From NCBI RefSeq assembly GCF_004011695.2, contig NC_082405.1:2231001-2295000 (forward strand): 64,000 nt of DNA, in the 5' to 3' direction. Source of the stretch: Ascochyta rabiei. Lineage: Eukaryota; Ascomycota; Dothideomycetes; Pleosporales; Didymellaceae. Position numbers and translations under genes: made by a program. Shown here piece after piece: positions 54,965 through 64,000 of the stretch; position 1 is the stretch's first letter; each line of letters starts with the position of its first letter. A model generated the notes under the pieces. It did no database searches. It was not told the DNA's origin and was given only the letters and a program-made list of their open reading frames with translations.

Positions 54965-57900
54965 ATTAAGAGTCGTACTACCGTAACTAACACAAAATAG
55001 CACAATTAACCTACTGTAACCCTACAATAACGCTAAGGGATTACACTAATTACACTAGATAGTTTATGTAACTATAATCTAGATATATAGTCTATAACAT
55101 CTAGAATAAGATAAATCTAAAATCTAGTGTCTAAGAAACTCTAAAACTACTAGCTATACGTGCGCCTGTTGTTATAGACTACGCGCTAGCTCCTAGCATT
55201 AAAGTCCTAACAAGACTAACTAAACTATTAACTAGAGGTTAGAAGGCTTTTAAGGAAGACCTTAAATATTATAAGATACTCCTTAAATAGTATAAGAGCA
55301 ATTAACATAAGTATAAGAAAGAACAAAGCAGCATGCAACAAATTATTGCATTTATCTAGTTAACTGTGTTACTACACTTACTACATACATACTATCTTTT
55401 AGACAAACTACTCTAACAGTAGATTACTAACCTGCAAATAATAGTTAGAATTAACAAACAAATTAAACAAGGACAAGCCTATAACAGATACCTTATAGCT
55501 CTTAAGCTAATAAGAAGCACGTTATAATAGGATATATAGTTAGCTAAGTATAACTAGGCAGCTATAGAGACAGAGATATATTAAGTTACTAAATTATTAT
55601 AATTAAATGTAATAACAAAAGACTTCCTAGTAGCTATAAACAAAGTTGCGCCTATATAGTCTACAAACTTTTAGGATAATAGTAGACTTATAACTAGTAT
55701 AAGCTAAAAAGAGATAATAAAACGCTTTTAAGAACACATAATAATGTATTATCCTCTTAGATTAGGGAAATATAAGGCCTTTATAGCTAGTAATGCATTA
55801 TTTCTTACTAAAGGGGGTAGAACCTCCTAGAGCACTAAAGGGGACGCCTAATATGCTAAAAGCGCGCTATCTAGCAACTAGGGCAGACCCTGCAATTAAC
55901 GTACAGCAGGTAGGAAAACTACCACACTTAAGCAGCCTTTAGATTAAGGACCTACTACTACAGGGGGAGCAAAATACCCTGCATGTAGACAACGCTACAG
56001 TATACAGGATTACTATTATATTAATCTAGATAAGGCACCTAAGTAGTAGAAACTAAGTAAGATAATAAATAAGCTTATATAATTTAAGCGTAAGAAAGAT
56101 ACTATATTTTAAGGGCTAATTTGCAGATAAAGCAGAACCTGTTTAAGAACACTAGTTGTAAAACAATTACACACTCTAACGCCTAAAATCCTTAAAGAAT
56201 AACTAGAGGGCTAGAAAGTTATAAACATAAAAGCTGTCTTTAATACAGCATTAGGCAGAAGGAATGCTAAAGGCTATCTACTAAGGAAGGTATTTATCCT
56301 TAACTTAGGATTAACCTGCTATATAATAAACAACCCTAACTATATATATAACTTCTGCCTACTAATACCTAGTAACTATATCTAGGCTAGAAACTTAAAA
56401 GTGTAGATAAAGGGATACAGATTAATTAAGCTAAGTTTAATAAACTAGTCTAGAACCTGCAGTATAACACTACAAAACGTAGTAGTCTACCCTAACCTAC
56501 TATGCAATTTAGTATCTTTCTACCTCCTAAGACAACAAGGGATATGGTAGGATACATAGACAAATCTAACAACCCTACAGAGACTAGACAACAAAATTAT
56601 CTACACTATTACTAAAATATTTAGGTAATAGGTACTAGATTATAAGGAATTGTAAGATACCTTATACTATATATATAAAACTATAATAAAAACTAAAAAG
56701 GGACTATAAAGAGCCTCTACCACACTATAGCACAAGCAACTAGGTTATTCTAGCCTAGTAGCAGTAGAACACCTTGTATAACAAACTTAGGGGGTATATA
56801 CTAAGGGTATTACTATAGTAGAGTGTAATTCCTACAGAAGAGCAAAGTTAAGGCAATAAATAAGCCAAGGCCTACGTATAAATAATAACAGCCTAGGAAA
56901 AAGACTAAGTATTAATTTCTACACCTATAAAGCTTAAGGGGTAACAAAAGAGAAGAGCTAATTATTAATTACTAACAAATTCTTAGGCCTGTAATAGGAT
57001 CTCTACTTTACTAACAACTAAACAGCAAAATCTATTATTAAAGCCTTATTAATATTTATACTATTTCTTAAAAATTACTATAACATATCTATAAAGACAA
57101 TTAAGGCAGACAACAAAATAACAACTGTTAAGCTAGAGGTTTAAAGATAGTTAGCAACATAAGGAATTGTTATTAAGCCTTCTATACTAGATACATAAGC
57201 ACAATATAGAGGCGTAGAACGCTTAGGGGGCGTAAACAAGGAGAAAGCTTGCGCTATGCAACTTAACGCTAACCTCTCCTAGGAACTGTAGCTAGAAGTT
57301 ACAAGAGCTGCAGTATACCTCTATAACAGATCTCTAAACTATATAAACTATTAGAAAACACTATATAAAATAATCTTTATATAAGTTACTTTTAGTAATA
57401 GGATTGTAATATTATTATATAAACCTAATCTTATACACCTTAAAGAATACAGCTGTAAGGCATTTATAATAACTAATAATACACATAAAGGTAGGTTACG
57501 CCTTTAACGCCTAGATCTAAAGGTATAGATTAGATATCTAGTAGGATATTAATTATTCAACATATATTAAATATAGATACTATTACTTGCTAAAGTAATT
57601 AGTACCTAGAACGTTGTATTTAACAAACTATTAATATTTAATAGAGAGATTAAAGATCTAAAAGCTAGCCTAATGTATAAGACGCTAGAGGAGATAGCAA
57701 CACATGTTAGGACTATTAAGCTACTAACTCCCTACTAGTAACTAGAAACAGAATGCTTCTATAAAGACAATGTTGCTAAAGAACGTTTAGAAGAACAAAA
57801 CAAAGTAGACTAACTAGGCTACTACTAAGGAAGGAAGATTAGGAATAATTACCTAACACCTCTATTAACACTACCTTCTATAGCACTACTTGCACAGTTA

Positions 57901-58111
57901 ATTACTAGAGAATAACTAGACCTAACGTAATAAGTGTCCTTAATAACTGTCCTCTAGGCAGCGGCCTTTATAGCAGGAACCTAAGCTAGTTTTATTAGAC
58001 AATATAGAGAAGAGGTTATAGACAAGGCTAAGATAATAAGAATACTTACTACAGGCTTAAAGCCCTATTGCAGTTAACTTCTACCTTTGCTAACTTGCTA
58101 AACTAAGCTTA

Positions 58112-60197
58112 AGAATCACCTACGGTGGTAAAAGGGTAGGGGTTAGGTAGGGGTAGGGTACATCACGTGATGTACCCCTACCCTACCCTACCCCTACCCA
58201 CGCTAATTCTATACTAAGAGGGTAGGAGTAGGGTAGGGTCTATATAGGGTATAGGTAGGGGTAGGGTAGGGTCTATATAGGGTACAGGTAGGGGTAGGGT
58301 AGGGTCTATATAGGGTAGAGGTAGAGGTAGGGTAGGGTCTACATAGGGTATAGGTAGAAGTTAGGTAGGGGTTAGGTAGAGGTTATATAGGGTAGGTGTC
58401 AGCGTCTAACTCTTTACCTAAAGTAGTTATTATAAAACTTTGTACTACAAAAATGTAGAGTAAAACAAGCTCTTTTAAATAGTCTATATACTGTAATATT
58501 CTAATTAAAACTAGTAGAGTTTTAGTAGTTATTGTATAAATCTTAGGTTATTACTACATAGGCCTACGTAACAACTACTCTAGCTCTACTAGTTTTAATT
58601 AGAATCTTACAGAATATAGACTGTTTAAAAGCGCTCTCCTTATTCTATATCTTTCTAGTACAAAATTTCTTAATAGTTGCTTTACTGTAAGAGTTACAGG
58701 TACGCTGGCAAAAGGGTAGGGGGTACCCTGGGGTTGGGTAGGGGTTAGGTACGGTCTGCACGGACCAGGGGTAGGGGTAGGGTAGGGGTAGGGTCTATAT
58801 AGGGTAGGGGTAGGGTAGGGTCTGCACAGACGTTAGGTAGAGGTAGGGTAGGGGTACCTCTAGCGTGGGGTAGGGGTAGGGTACAGTCTGCACGGACCAG
58901 GGGTAGGGGTAGGGTAGAGTAGGGTTTAGGGTAGGGTCTGTAGGGCCCGTAGGTGTCAGCGTGTAACTCTTTAACTAAAGCAGGTATTGTAAAACTTTGT
59001 ACTACAGAAATGTAGAGCAAGACAGGCTCCTTCAAACGGTGTATATACCGTGAGATTCCGATTAAAGCTGGTAGAGCTAGAGCAGTTGTTACGTAGGCCT
59101 ACGTTGTGACAACCTAGGATTTACACAACAACTGCTGTAACTCTATCAATTCTGATCCGAATCTCACAGTATATAGATCGTTCAAAAGCGCTTGCTTTGC
59201 TCTACATTTCTGTAGTACAAAGTTTTGTAATACCTGCTTTAGTTAAAGAGTTACACGCCAACACCTACCCTACCCAACCCCTACCCAACCCCTACCTAAC
59301 CCCTACCTAACCCCTACCTGTACCCCATGTAGACCCTACCCTACCCCTACCTCTACCCCATGTGGACCCTACCCTACCCCTACCTCTACCCCATGTAGAC
59401 CCTACCCTACCCCTACCTGTACCCCATGTAGACCCTACCCTACCCCTACCCTCTTAGCATAGAATTAGCGTAGGTAGGGGTAGGGTAGGGTAGGGGTACA
59501 TCACGTAATGTACCCTACCCCTACCTAACCCCTACCCTTTTGCCACTGTAGTTACAGGTAGGGGTAGAGATAGGGAAGAGGTAGGCCTAAGTAGGGCCTG
59601 TAGGTGTTAGCATCTAACACCTTAACTAAAGTAGTTATTATAAAACTTTGTACTATAAAATTATAGAGTAAGACAAGCGCTTTTAAATAGTCTATATACT
59701 ATAAGATTCTAATTAGAACTAGTAGAGCTAGAGTAGTTGTTACGTAGGCCTACGTAGTAACAACCTAGGATTTACATAATAACTGCTGTAACTCTACTAG
59801 TTCTAATTAGGATCTTATAGTATATAGACTATTTAAAAGTACTTATTATATTCTATATTTTTGTAGTATAAAGTTTTATAATAATTGCTTTAGTTAAAGA
59901 GTTACACACTAACACCTACAGGCCCTACTTAGGCCTACCTCTTCTCTTCAGACCTTACCCTAAACCCTACCCTACCCTACCCCTACTTCTGGTCTATGCA
60001 GACTATACCCTACCCCTACCCTACGCTAGAGGTACCTCTACCCTACCCCTACCTAACATCTGTGCAGACTCTACCCTACCCCTACCCTATATAGACCCTA
60101 CCCCTACCCTACCTCTACCCCTAGTCCGTGCAGACTATACCTAACCCCTACCTAACCCCAGGGTACCCCCTACCCTTTTGCTAGCGTAGAATCACCT
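58112..60197. mobile_element. foldback-like element with telomere-like arms, 10-bp target duplication (outer copy)
   Basis: The element proper is 58122-60187 (2,066 bp, or about 1,208 bp without the nested copy and one duplication). Identical decamers AGAATCACCT flank it at 58112-58121 and 60188-60197. Its ends are ACGGTGGTAAAAGGGTAGGG and, read inward from the right, ACGCTAGCAAAAGGGTAGGG. Both arms are several hundred bp of irregular TAGGG/TAGGGG arrays (CCCTA on the right) with interspersed GGGTCTATATAG and GTCTGCACGGACC motifs. Two internal palindromic modules (centres 58556-58569 and 59742-59755) lie between the arms. There is no coding capacity. A 10-bp duplication is in the range of Mutator-like or foldback elements. 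I do not recognise a named family. Confidence 0.82.
58692..59559. mobile_element. foldback-like element, nested inner copy with 10-bp target duplication
   Basis: The element proper is 58702-59549 (848 bp), flanked by identical AGTTACAGGT at 58692-58701 and 59550-59559. Its ends are ACGCTGGCAAAAGGGTAGGG and, inward from the right, ACAGTGGCAAAAGGGTAGGG. It is nearly a complete palindrome of two arms of about 420 bp around ACGTAGGCCTACGT (59091-59104). Its left arm matches the right arm of the outer copy inverted (GTACCCTGGGGTT, CTCTAGCGT landmarks); its right arm matches the outer left arm (ACGTGATGTACCCC, GCTAATTCTAT landmarks). It is thus the same family in the opposite orientation, with one instead of two palindromic modules, and less mutated. 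Confidence 0.83.
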
Positions 60198-61000
60198 AAT
60201 AGGCAAATTATTCTAAGAGGCTAAGTAAGTACACCTTATAAGTTATTAGGATATAAAATTATAGTTAGAAATACTATTAAAGAAGATTAAATTAACAGGA
60301 TAATAGATCCTTAACTGTATATAGGTATACACATATAAGCTTAATAAATACTATTATTTACTAAAGTATAAGGCGCAACTAGTAGTTAGACGTAACTAAT
60401 AACAAAACCTACCCTTATAAGACACTTATGCAGCCACGCTTACTAACTAATTATTTTAGATAATAATAGTAATTGCAGCTTACTAAAATATAGAGCTAAA
60501 ACATTAAAATATTATAAACGCATTTGTCTATACAATAATAGATTAAGAGGTTTACATAAAAATACCTTAAGGCTACTAGAAGCCTAGAATAATTCTATTA
60601 ATAAATAAGGCGTTATATAGTCTCTGTATCTCCCTACTCCTCTAGCAGAAAGAATTTACTACAACGCTTAAGGTACTAGGGTTCCAGATTGTACCCTATA
60701 AGCCGTGCTACCTAATTAGAGATAGAGTTATTATTTTCTTCTATATTAATAATATTATACTTATGTACTACAGAGATAAGGAGCGCAAAGTGTAAGAAGC
60801 AATTAGATACTTACAAAACAGTTACAAATTTACTAGAGGAGACAACCTTTAGTAGTTCCTTAGCAAAGAAATTATCTAAAAAAGAGAAGATTAAAAGATC
60901 TAACTATTACAAGCTGCATACTTAGACAAGATTAGCTGCTTAGCTAATAGGTAAGATATTTAACACAATACTCCTATAGCAGCAATAGAACTTTACCTAA

Positions 61001-61212
61001 GAAAGTGTTAGGCGCTAGGCCCGGAGGTACCTCTGCCTGTCTTAGCGAGCTACTATGGGGCTAGTCAGCCCGGACTATATAAAGGTGTTGGAGGTTATCG
61101 CTGGTACTCCAGCAATTAGTCTTGTTACTACACACTACGTACCTTAATACACCTGCTATCCTCTTTAACCCTATCCTCCCTCGTAATCGCTTTGTACACC
61201 CCTTACAGAAAG
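61001..61212 (+). mobile_element. solo LTR with 5-bp target duplication, inside the Copia element
   Basis: The LTR is 61006-61207 (202 bp, TGTTAGGCGC...CCCTTACA), flanked by GAAAG at 61001-61005 and 61208-61212. It contains ACTATATAAAGG as a TATA box. It matches the LTR at 63136-63337 in length and sequence but keeps more C and G. It interrupts the Copia polyprotein between RT and RNase H. Confidence 0.85.
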
Positions 61213-62015
61213 GGTCTAGCAGCGCTAGCAGAAATTAATAAATATTAACGCAAGATTAGGTTGTTACTTTTTACTGCAGTTACTATAAGGCTAGATATTG
61301 CTTTTGCTACCTTACAACTAGCTTGCTTCCTAGCAGATCTAGGACCTAAGCACTATAACGCTGTAGATTAAGTACTACTATACCTCTAAGATACTAAACA
61401 ACAAGCCCTATAACTAGGAGAAGCAGAAGGACTGTAAATTGCGAGTAACGCTTTGTTTGCAGACAACACCCTAGATTGCAAAAGCTTACAAGGATACGCT
61501 ATAAGACTATTTAGTAGACTTATTATATAGAAAGCTAACAAGCAAGACACAGTTACCACATTAACTACTAAAGTAGAGCTACTAGCTCTCTTATAAGTAG
61601 CTAAAGAAGCACTCTTTATATTAAGACTGCTCTACAAACTCTAAATAAAAATAGACACGCGCACTATTACTATCTAGTATAATAATAAGCAAACTATACG
61701 CTTAGTAACAGAGAAAGTTTCCTATCTCTAAACTAAACTCTAATATGTAGATATCTATAACTATTAGATTAGATAAGAAGTATCTAAGGGTACAATTAAG
61801 ATAGAATTTGTGCAGTTAGCAAATATAATTGCAGACAGCATAACAAAGGTCCTACTAGCAAACAAATAGAAGGGTTTTCTTTAATAACTTAGCTTAGCTA
61901 TTACAGAGCTAGTATAGGTAACAAATACTGTACCTCTTAAGGAAATTTAAGAGCAACTTAAAGACCTTACATTTACAGAACTACTAGCTTAATAAGTCTC
62001 TAAGCTAAAGGGGTG

Positions 62016-62188
62016 TGTTAGATAGAACAAGCTCTAGTAAGGTTAGATCTGTACAATTAAGCAGGGACTAATAGGCTTGGCACACTAGCGAAGAACCTGA
62101 ATCTTACTGAACACAGTGGAACAGGAACATAGAACAACCATTAATATTATCAAGTTACCTCATTACACATTCATTATACCATCTAACA
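62016..62188 (+). repeat. 3' LTR of the Copia element
   Basis: 173 bp, preceded by a purine tract. See the 5' LTR. Confidence 0.85.
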
Positions 62189-62335
62189 CCTATAGACACT
62201 AACTAATAGAGTCCTACTAGCACTACATTTCTTCTGCTAAGTTTTTCCCTCTATAGGAGGTTTTTCTAGAGCTTAATAACGTTGCTAGAGACCTCTCTAC
62301 AGTTTAGGACAAACCTTTAAAGAGGGGGGGGCTAT

Positions 62336-62521
62336 TGTTACAAGTATTCTCCCCACGCCAGGAGATACCTTAGCCAGTTCCCAGGCTAAGCTTAGGGACC
62401 TACTGGCCACACACGTATATAATTTACAAACCTTAAGACTTATCTATTAAGGATTTGTCTTATCTCTTAAATATTACCCTATTATTTGTCCCATCTCGCT
62501 CTGCTCCATCGCCTGCCTACA
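62336..62521 (+). repeat. LTR-like sequence following a polypurine tract
   Basis: Begins TGTTACAAGTATTCTCCCC directly after an AAAGAGGGGGGGGCTAT purine-rich tract, and could end at TGCCTACA (62521). It is interpreted as a 3' LTR of the element that hosts the Copia. The end is uncertain and no second copy is seen in the window. Confidence 0.45.
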
Positions 62522-63135
62522 GCGACCTTACAAATAGTAATATAGTAGAGACAGAGCATACAGCACTACTTAGCAGTCCTACTATTCTTAGCAATGTTAA
62601 TCTTGTAGTAAGCAGGCATAGACATAACAGCTATAGTAAATAGTAGGTAGTAGCAGTTAGGAACAGTCTAGAGAGGTTACTAGGGTGTATTGTGCGGTGC
62701 TATCTGCTAAAACGTGTTAGAACGTGCTAGAAAGACCTAGAAAATCCCTTAGCTATCCTTATAAAAGTGCTAGACAGAATAGGTTAGTACTTACTAAAAT
62801 AAAGTAGGATGTAGTAGTAACTAATAAAACTAGGGGTATAGATAGCTTATATGCTGCCAGCTACCTAGTTAGAGCTTTAGCCTGCGCAGACAGCTACCTA
62901 GACCCTAGAGGTAAAGTAAGAGGTAAGAGAAGATTTCTGTTTAACTTTTACTAGATAAAGGTAGAATTAGTATTAAGCCCTATCTAACCTTATAAGGTGT
63001 TATAAGTGCCTAAACCTAGTTAGAATTAGCTATAATAGGACAGACAGAGTAAACACGTCTAAAGCTAGGTAAAAAGGATATAGTATTACTAATTATACTA
63101 TTATTTAAGCTAAATAATCTAGAAAAGGGAGGCAT
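62522..63135 (+). mobile_element. degraded retroelement internal region with zinc-knuckle trace
   Basis: Stops in all frames. Near 62990-63060 the plus strand reads CYKCLNLVRISYN-x-TD, resembling a CCHC knuckle (C-x2-C-x4-H-x4-C) damaged by point mutation. A polypurine tract (AAAAGGGAGG) leads into the LTR at 63136. It is probably the internal part of the element to which that LTR belongs, shortened. Confidence 0.5.
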
Positions 63136-63337
63136 TGTTAGGCGCTGGGCCTAGGGGTACCTCTGCTAGTCTTAGCGAGCTACTATAGGGCTAGTTAGCC
63201 CAGACTATATAAAGGTGTTAGAGGTTATTGCTAATACTCTAGTAATTAGTCTTGTTACTACACACTACGTACCTTAATACACCTGCTATCCTCTTTAACC
63301 CTATCCTCCTTCGTAATCGCTTTGTACACTCTCTACA
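63136..63337 (+). repeat. LTR, 202 bp, same family as the solo LTR at 61006
   Basis: TGTTAGGCGC...CTCTACA with the same TATA box and 3' half (CACACTACGTACCTTAATAC). It has more C-to-T and G-to-A changes than the solo LTR. Confidence 0.75.
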
Positions 63338-64000
63338 CTCTCTAGACATAACAAAATTCGAATTAGAGCTCCAGGACCCTAAAAAAAAGACTCTTAGTAA
63401 ACCTATTAAGATAAAAGAGTAAGATGCAGTTCCCTGTGTAATTAATCTCCTGCTAATATTAGTAAACAGTATAGATAAACTAACACTAGTAGAGGTAGCT
63501 TAGTTTAGCGAGGTGTTGCATGCTAGAACAGGCCTGCTAGAACAGGTACCAAAGACTGTCCTTAACCTTATCTCAAATAGCCTTACCCACAATCTAGATC
63601 TCTAAGAGCGTGATGCAGATAGCTTTAGAGATAGACCACTTCAATTCTTTACGTAGTAGGATACACTTAGATCAGCTTACTGTAATACTTAAAGCCATTA
63701 CGCTAACTAAAGGTATTAGTTATGTAGTTTCTCTCCTTAAATATTTCTCTCACCCTTAACGTTGCCACTTCGTCTTACCTCCCTAATTTAATTATCTCTT
63801 GTACATTCTCGCCACTAAATCATTGTCTAGACTACAAAATGTAGACTAAGCCTAGGAGCTATGCAATTAAAAGAGATACGTGGTCCTACTTAGGTGCTAT
63901 CAGCATTAACCGCGTAAATATACTTATGATCTAGGAAAGTTTGTAGCTTTTAGCACATAAGTACCAAGCACTCTATTAGGATAGACACTAGGGGTGGCTC
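63338..64000. other. RIP-degraded AT-rich DNA, no gene
   Basis: TAG/CTA-rich sequence without open frames, continuing past the window end. No family is recognised. Confidence 0.5.

Larger units (their letters stand above)
54792..62188 (+). mobile_element. Ty1/Copia LTR retrotransposon, RIP-degraded, with nested insertions
   Basis: The two LTRs (54792-54964 and 62016-62188) are each 173 bp and run TGTTAGATAG to TATCTAACA or ATCTAACA. Removing the later insertions leaves about 5.1 kb, normal for Copia. Plus-strand domains are legible through stops: a zinc-knuckle trace (about 55.98-56.04 kb), GAG pre-integrase (HKQLGYSSLVAVEHLV, about 56.73-56.87 kb), integrase core (about 56.9-57.8 kb), RT with FFYINNIILMYYRDKE (60.5-60.8 kb), and RNase H ending in KGTIKIEFVQLANIIADS (61.2-61.9 kb). 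Gag-integrase-RT-RNase H order is that of Copia. A purine tract AAAGGGGTG precedes the 3' LTR. No matching 5-bp target duplication was found at the outer ends. The foldback-like element separates integrase from RT. Confidence 0.85.

Noticed and set aside
58745..59035. 96-codon minus-strand ORF rich in TLPLP and ADxT repeats
   Set aside because: It is simply the translation of the TAGGGG array of the foldback element. The minisatellite has no stops in that frame by chance.
58122..60187. Interstitial telomere or true chromosome end, because of the TAGGG-rich arrays
   Set aside because: Units are irregular (TAGGG, TAGGGG, TTAGG mixed with other motifs), occur in both orientations as inverted arms, and the block is bounded by matching termini and perfect 10-bp duplications inside a retrotransposon. 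A telomere fusion would not give these.
54792..62188. 5-bp target duplication for the Copia element
   Set aside because: Bases before the 5' LTR (AGAGT) and after the 3' LTR (CCTAT) do not match, even allowing for C-to-T changes. No duplication is claimed.
1..64000. CRISPR array, bacterial operon or rRNA genes
   Set aside because: No regularly spaced short direct repeats with unique spacers and no rRNA signatures. The window is clearly eukaryotic with spliceosomal introns.

Overview
This is nuclear DNA of a filamentous ascomycete, most likely a Dothideomycete of the Pleosporales type. The evidence is intron-bearing genes with short 45-60 bp introns (GT...CTAAC/CTGAC...AG), an APSES regulator, an alcohol-oxidase-type GMC enzyme, Ser/Thr-rich surface proteins, and a right end mutated in the manner of RIP (repeat-induced point mutation). 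No species is claimed.

Layout. 0.4-2 kb: sugar/MFS transporter. 2.9-4.6 kb: a decayed C2H2-type gene interrupted at its 5' end by a 418-bp hAT-like MITE with a clean 8-bp target duplication. 5.3-6.8 kb: seven-exon zinc alcohol dehydrogenase. 7.4-9.7, 13.5-15.1 and 15.9-17.4 kb: three unrecognised proteins that share two sequence blocks with one another, a local paralogue family. 10.3-11.8 kb: secreted M14 carboxypeptidase. 17.6-18.9 kb: unknown protein. 19.9-20.8 kb: SDR with a frameshift. 21.6 kb: initiator tRNA-Met. 22.1-25.4 kb: Ctf18 clamp-loader subunit. 25.7-27.7 kb: alcohol oxidase/GMC. 29.2-30.1 kb: spherulin-4-like protein. 31.5-39.7 kb: two adjacent Ser/Thr-repeat surface proteins, one of at least 1,532 residues. 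41.2-42.5 kb: 3-ketoacyl-CoA thiolase. 43.6-44.2 kb: relic of an MFS transporter. 45.9-51.2 kb: a very GC-rich island with a GNAT acetyltransferase, a LYR-motif protein and an Mbp1-like APSES factor.

At 51.2 kb the composition changes abruptly. From there to 64 kb the DNA is AT-rich, essentially without ORFs, and made of nested, mutated transposons: a pogo/Fot1-like element (1,863 bp, TA target site), a Ty1/Copia element with 173-bp LTRs, a solo LTR with 5-bp TSD inside its RT/RNase H region, and other LTR pieces. Inside the Copia lies what I consider the most interesting object: a foldback-like element whose arms are telomere-like TAGGG/TAGGGG arrays. It has 10-bp target duplications and carries a second copy of the same family nested within it, again with a perfect 10-bp duplication.

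The genes do not form an obvious biosynthetic cluster. They mix housekeeping (Ctf18, thiolase, tRNA), secreted or surface functions (carboxypeptidase, Ser/Thr-rich proteins) and oxidoreductases. Intron boundaries were read by eye from splice motifs and reading-frame continuity. Intergenic stretches over about 300 bp are listed with what was or was not seen.
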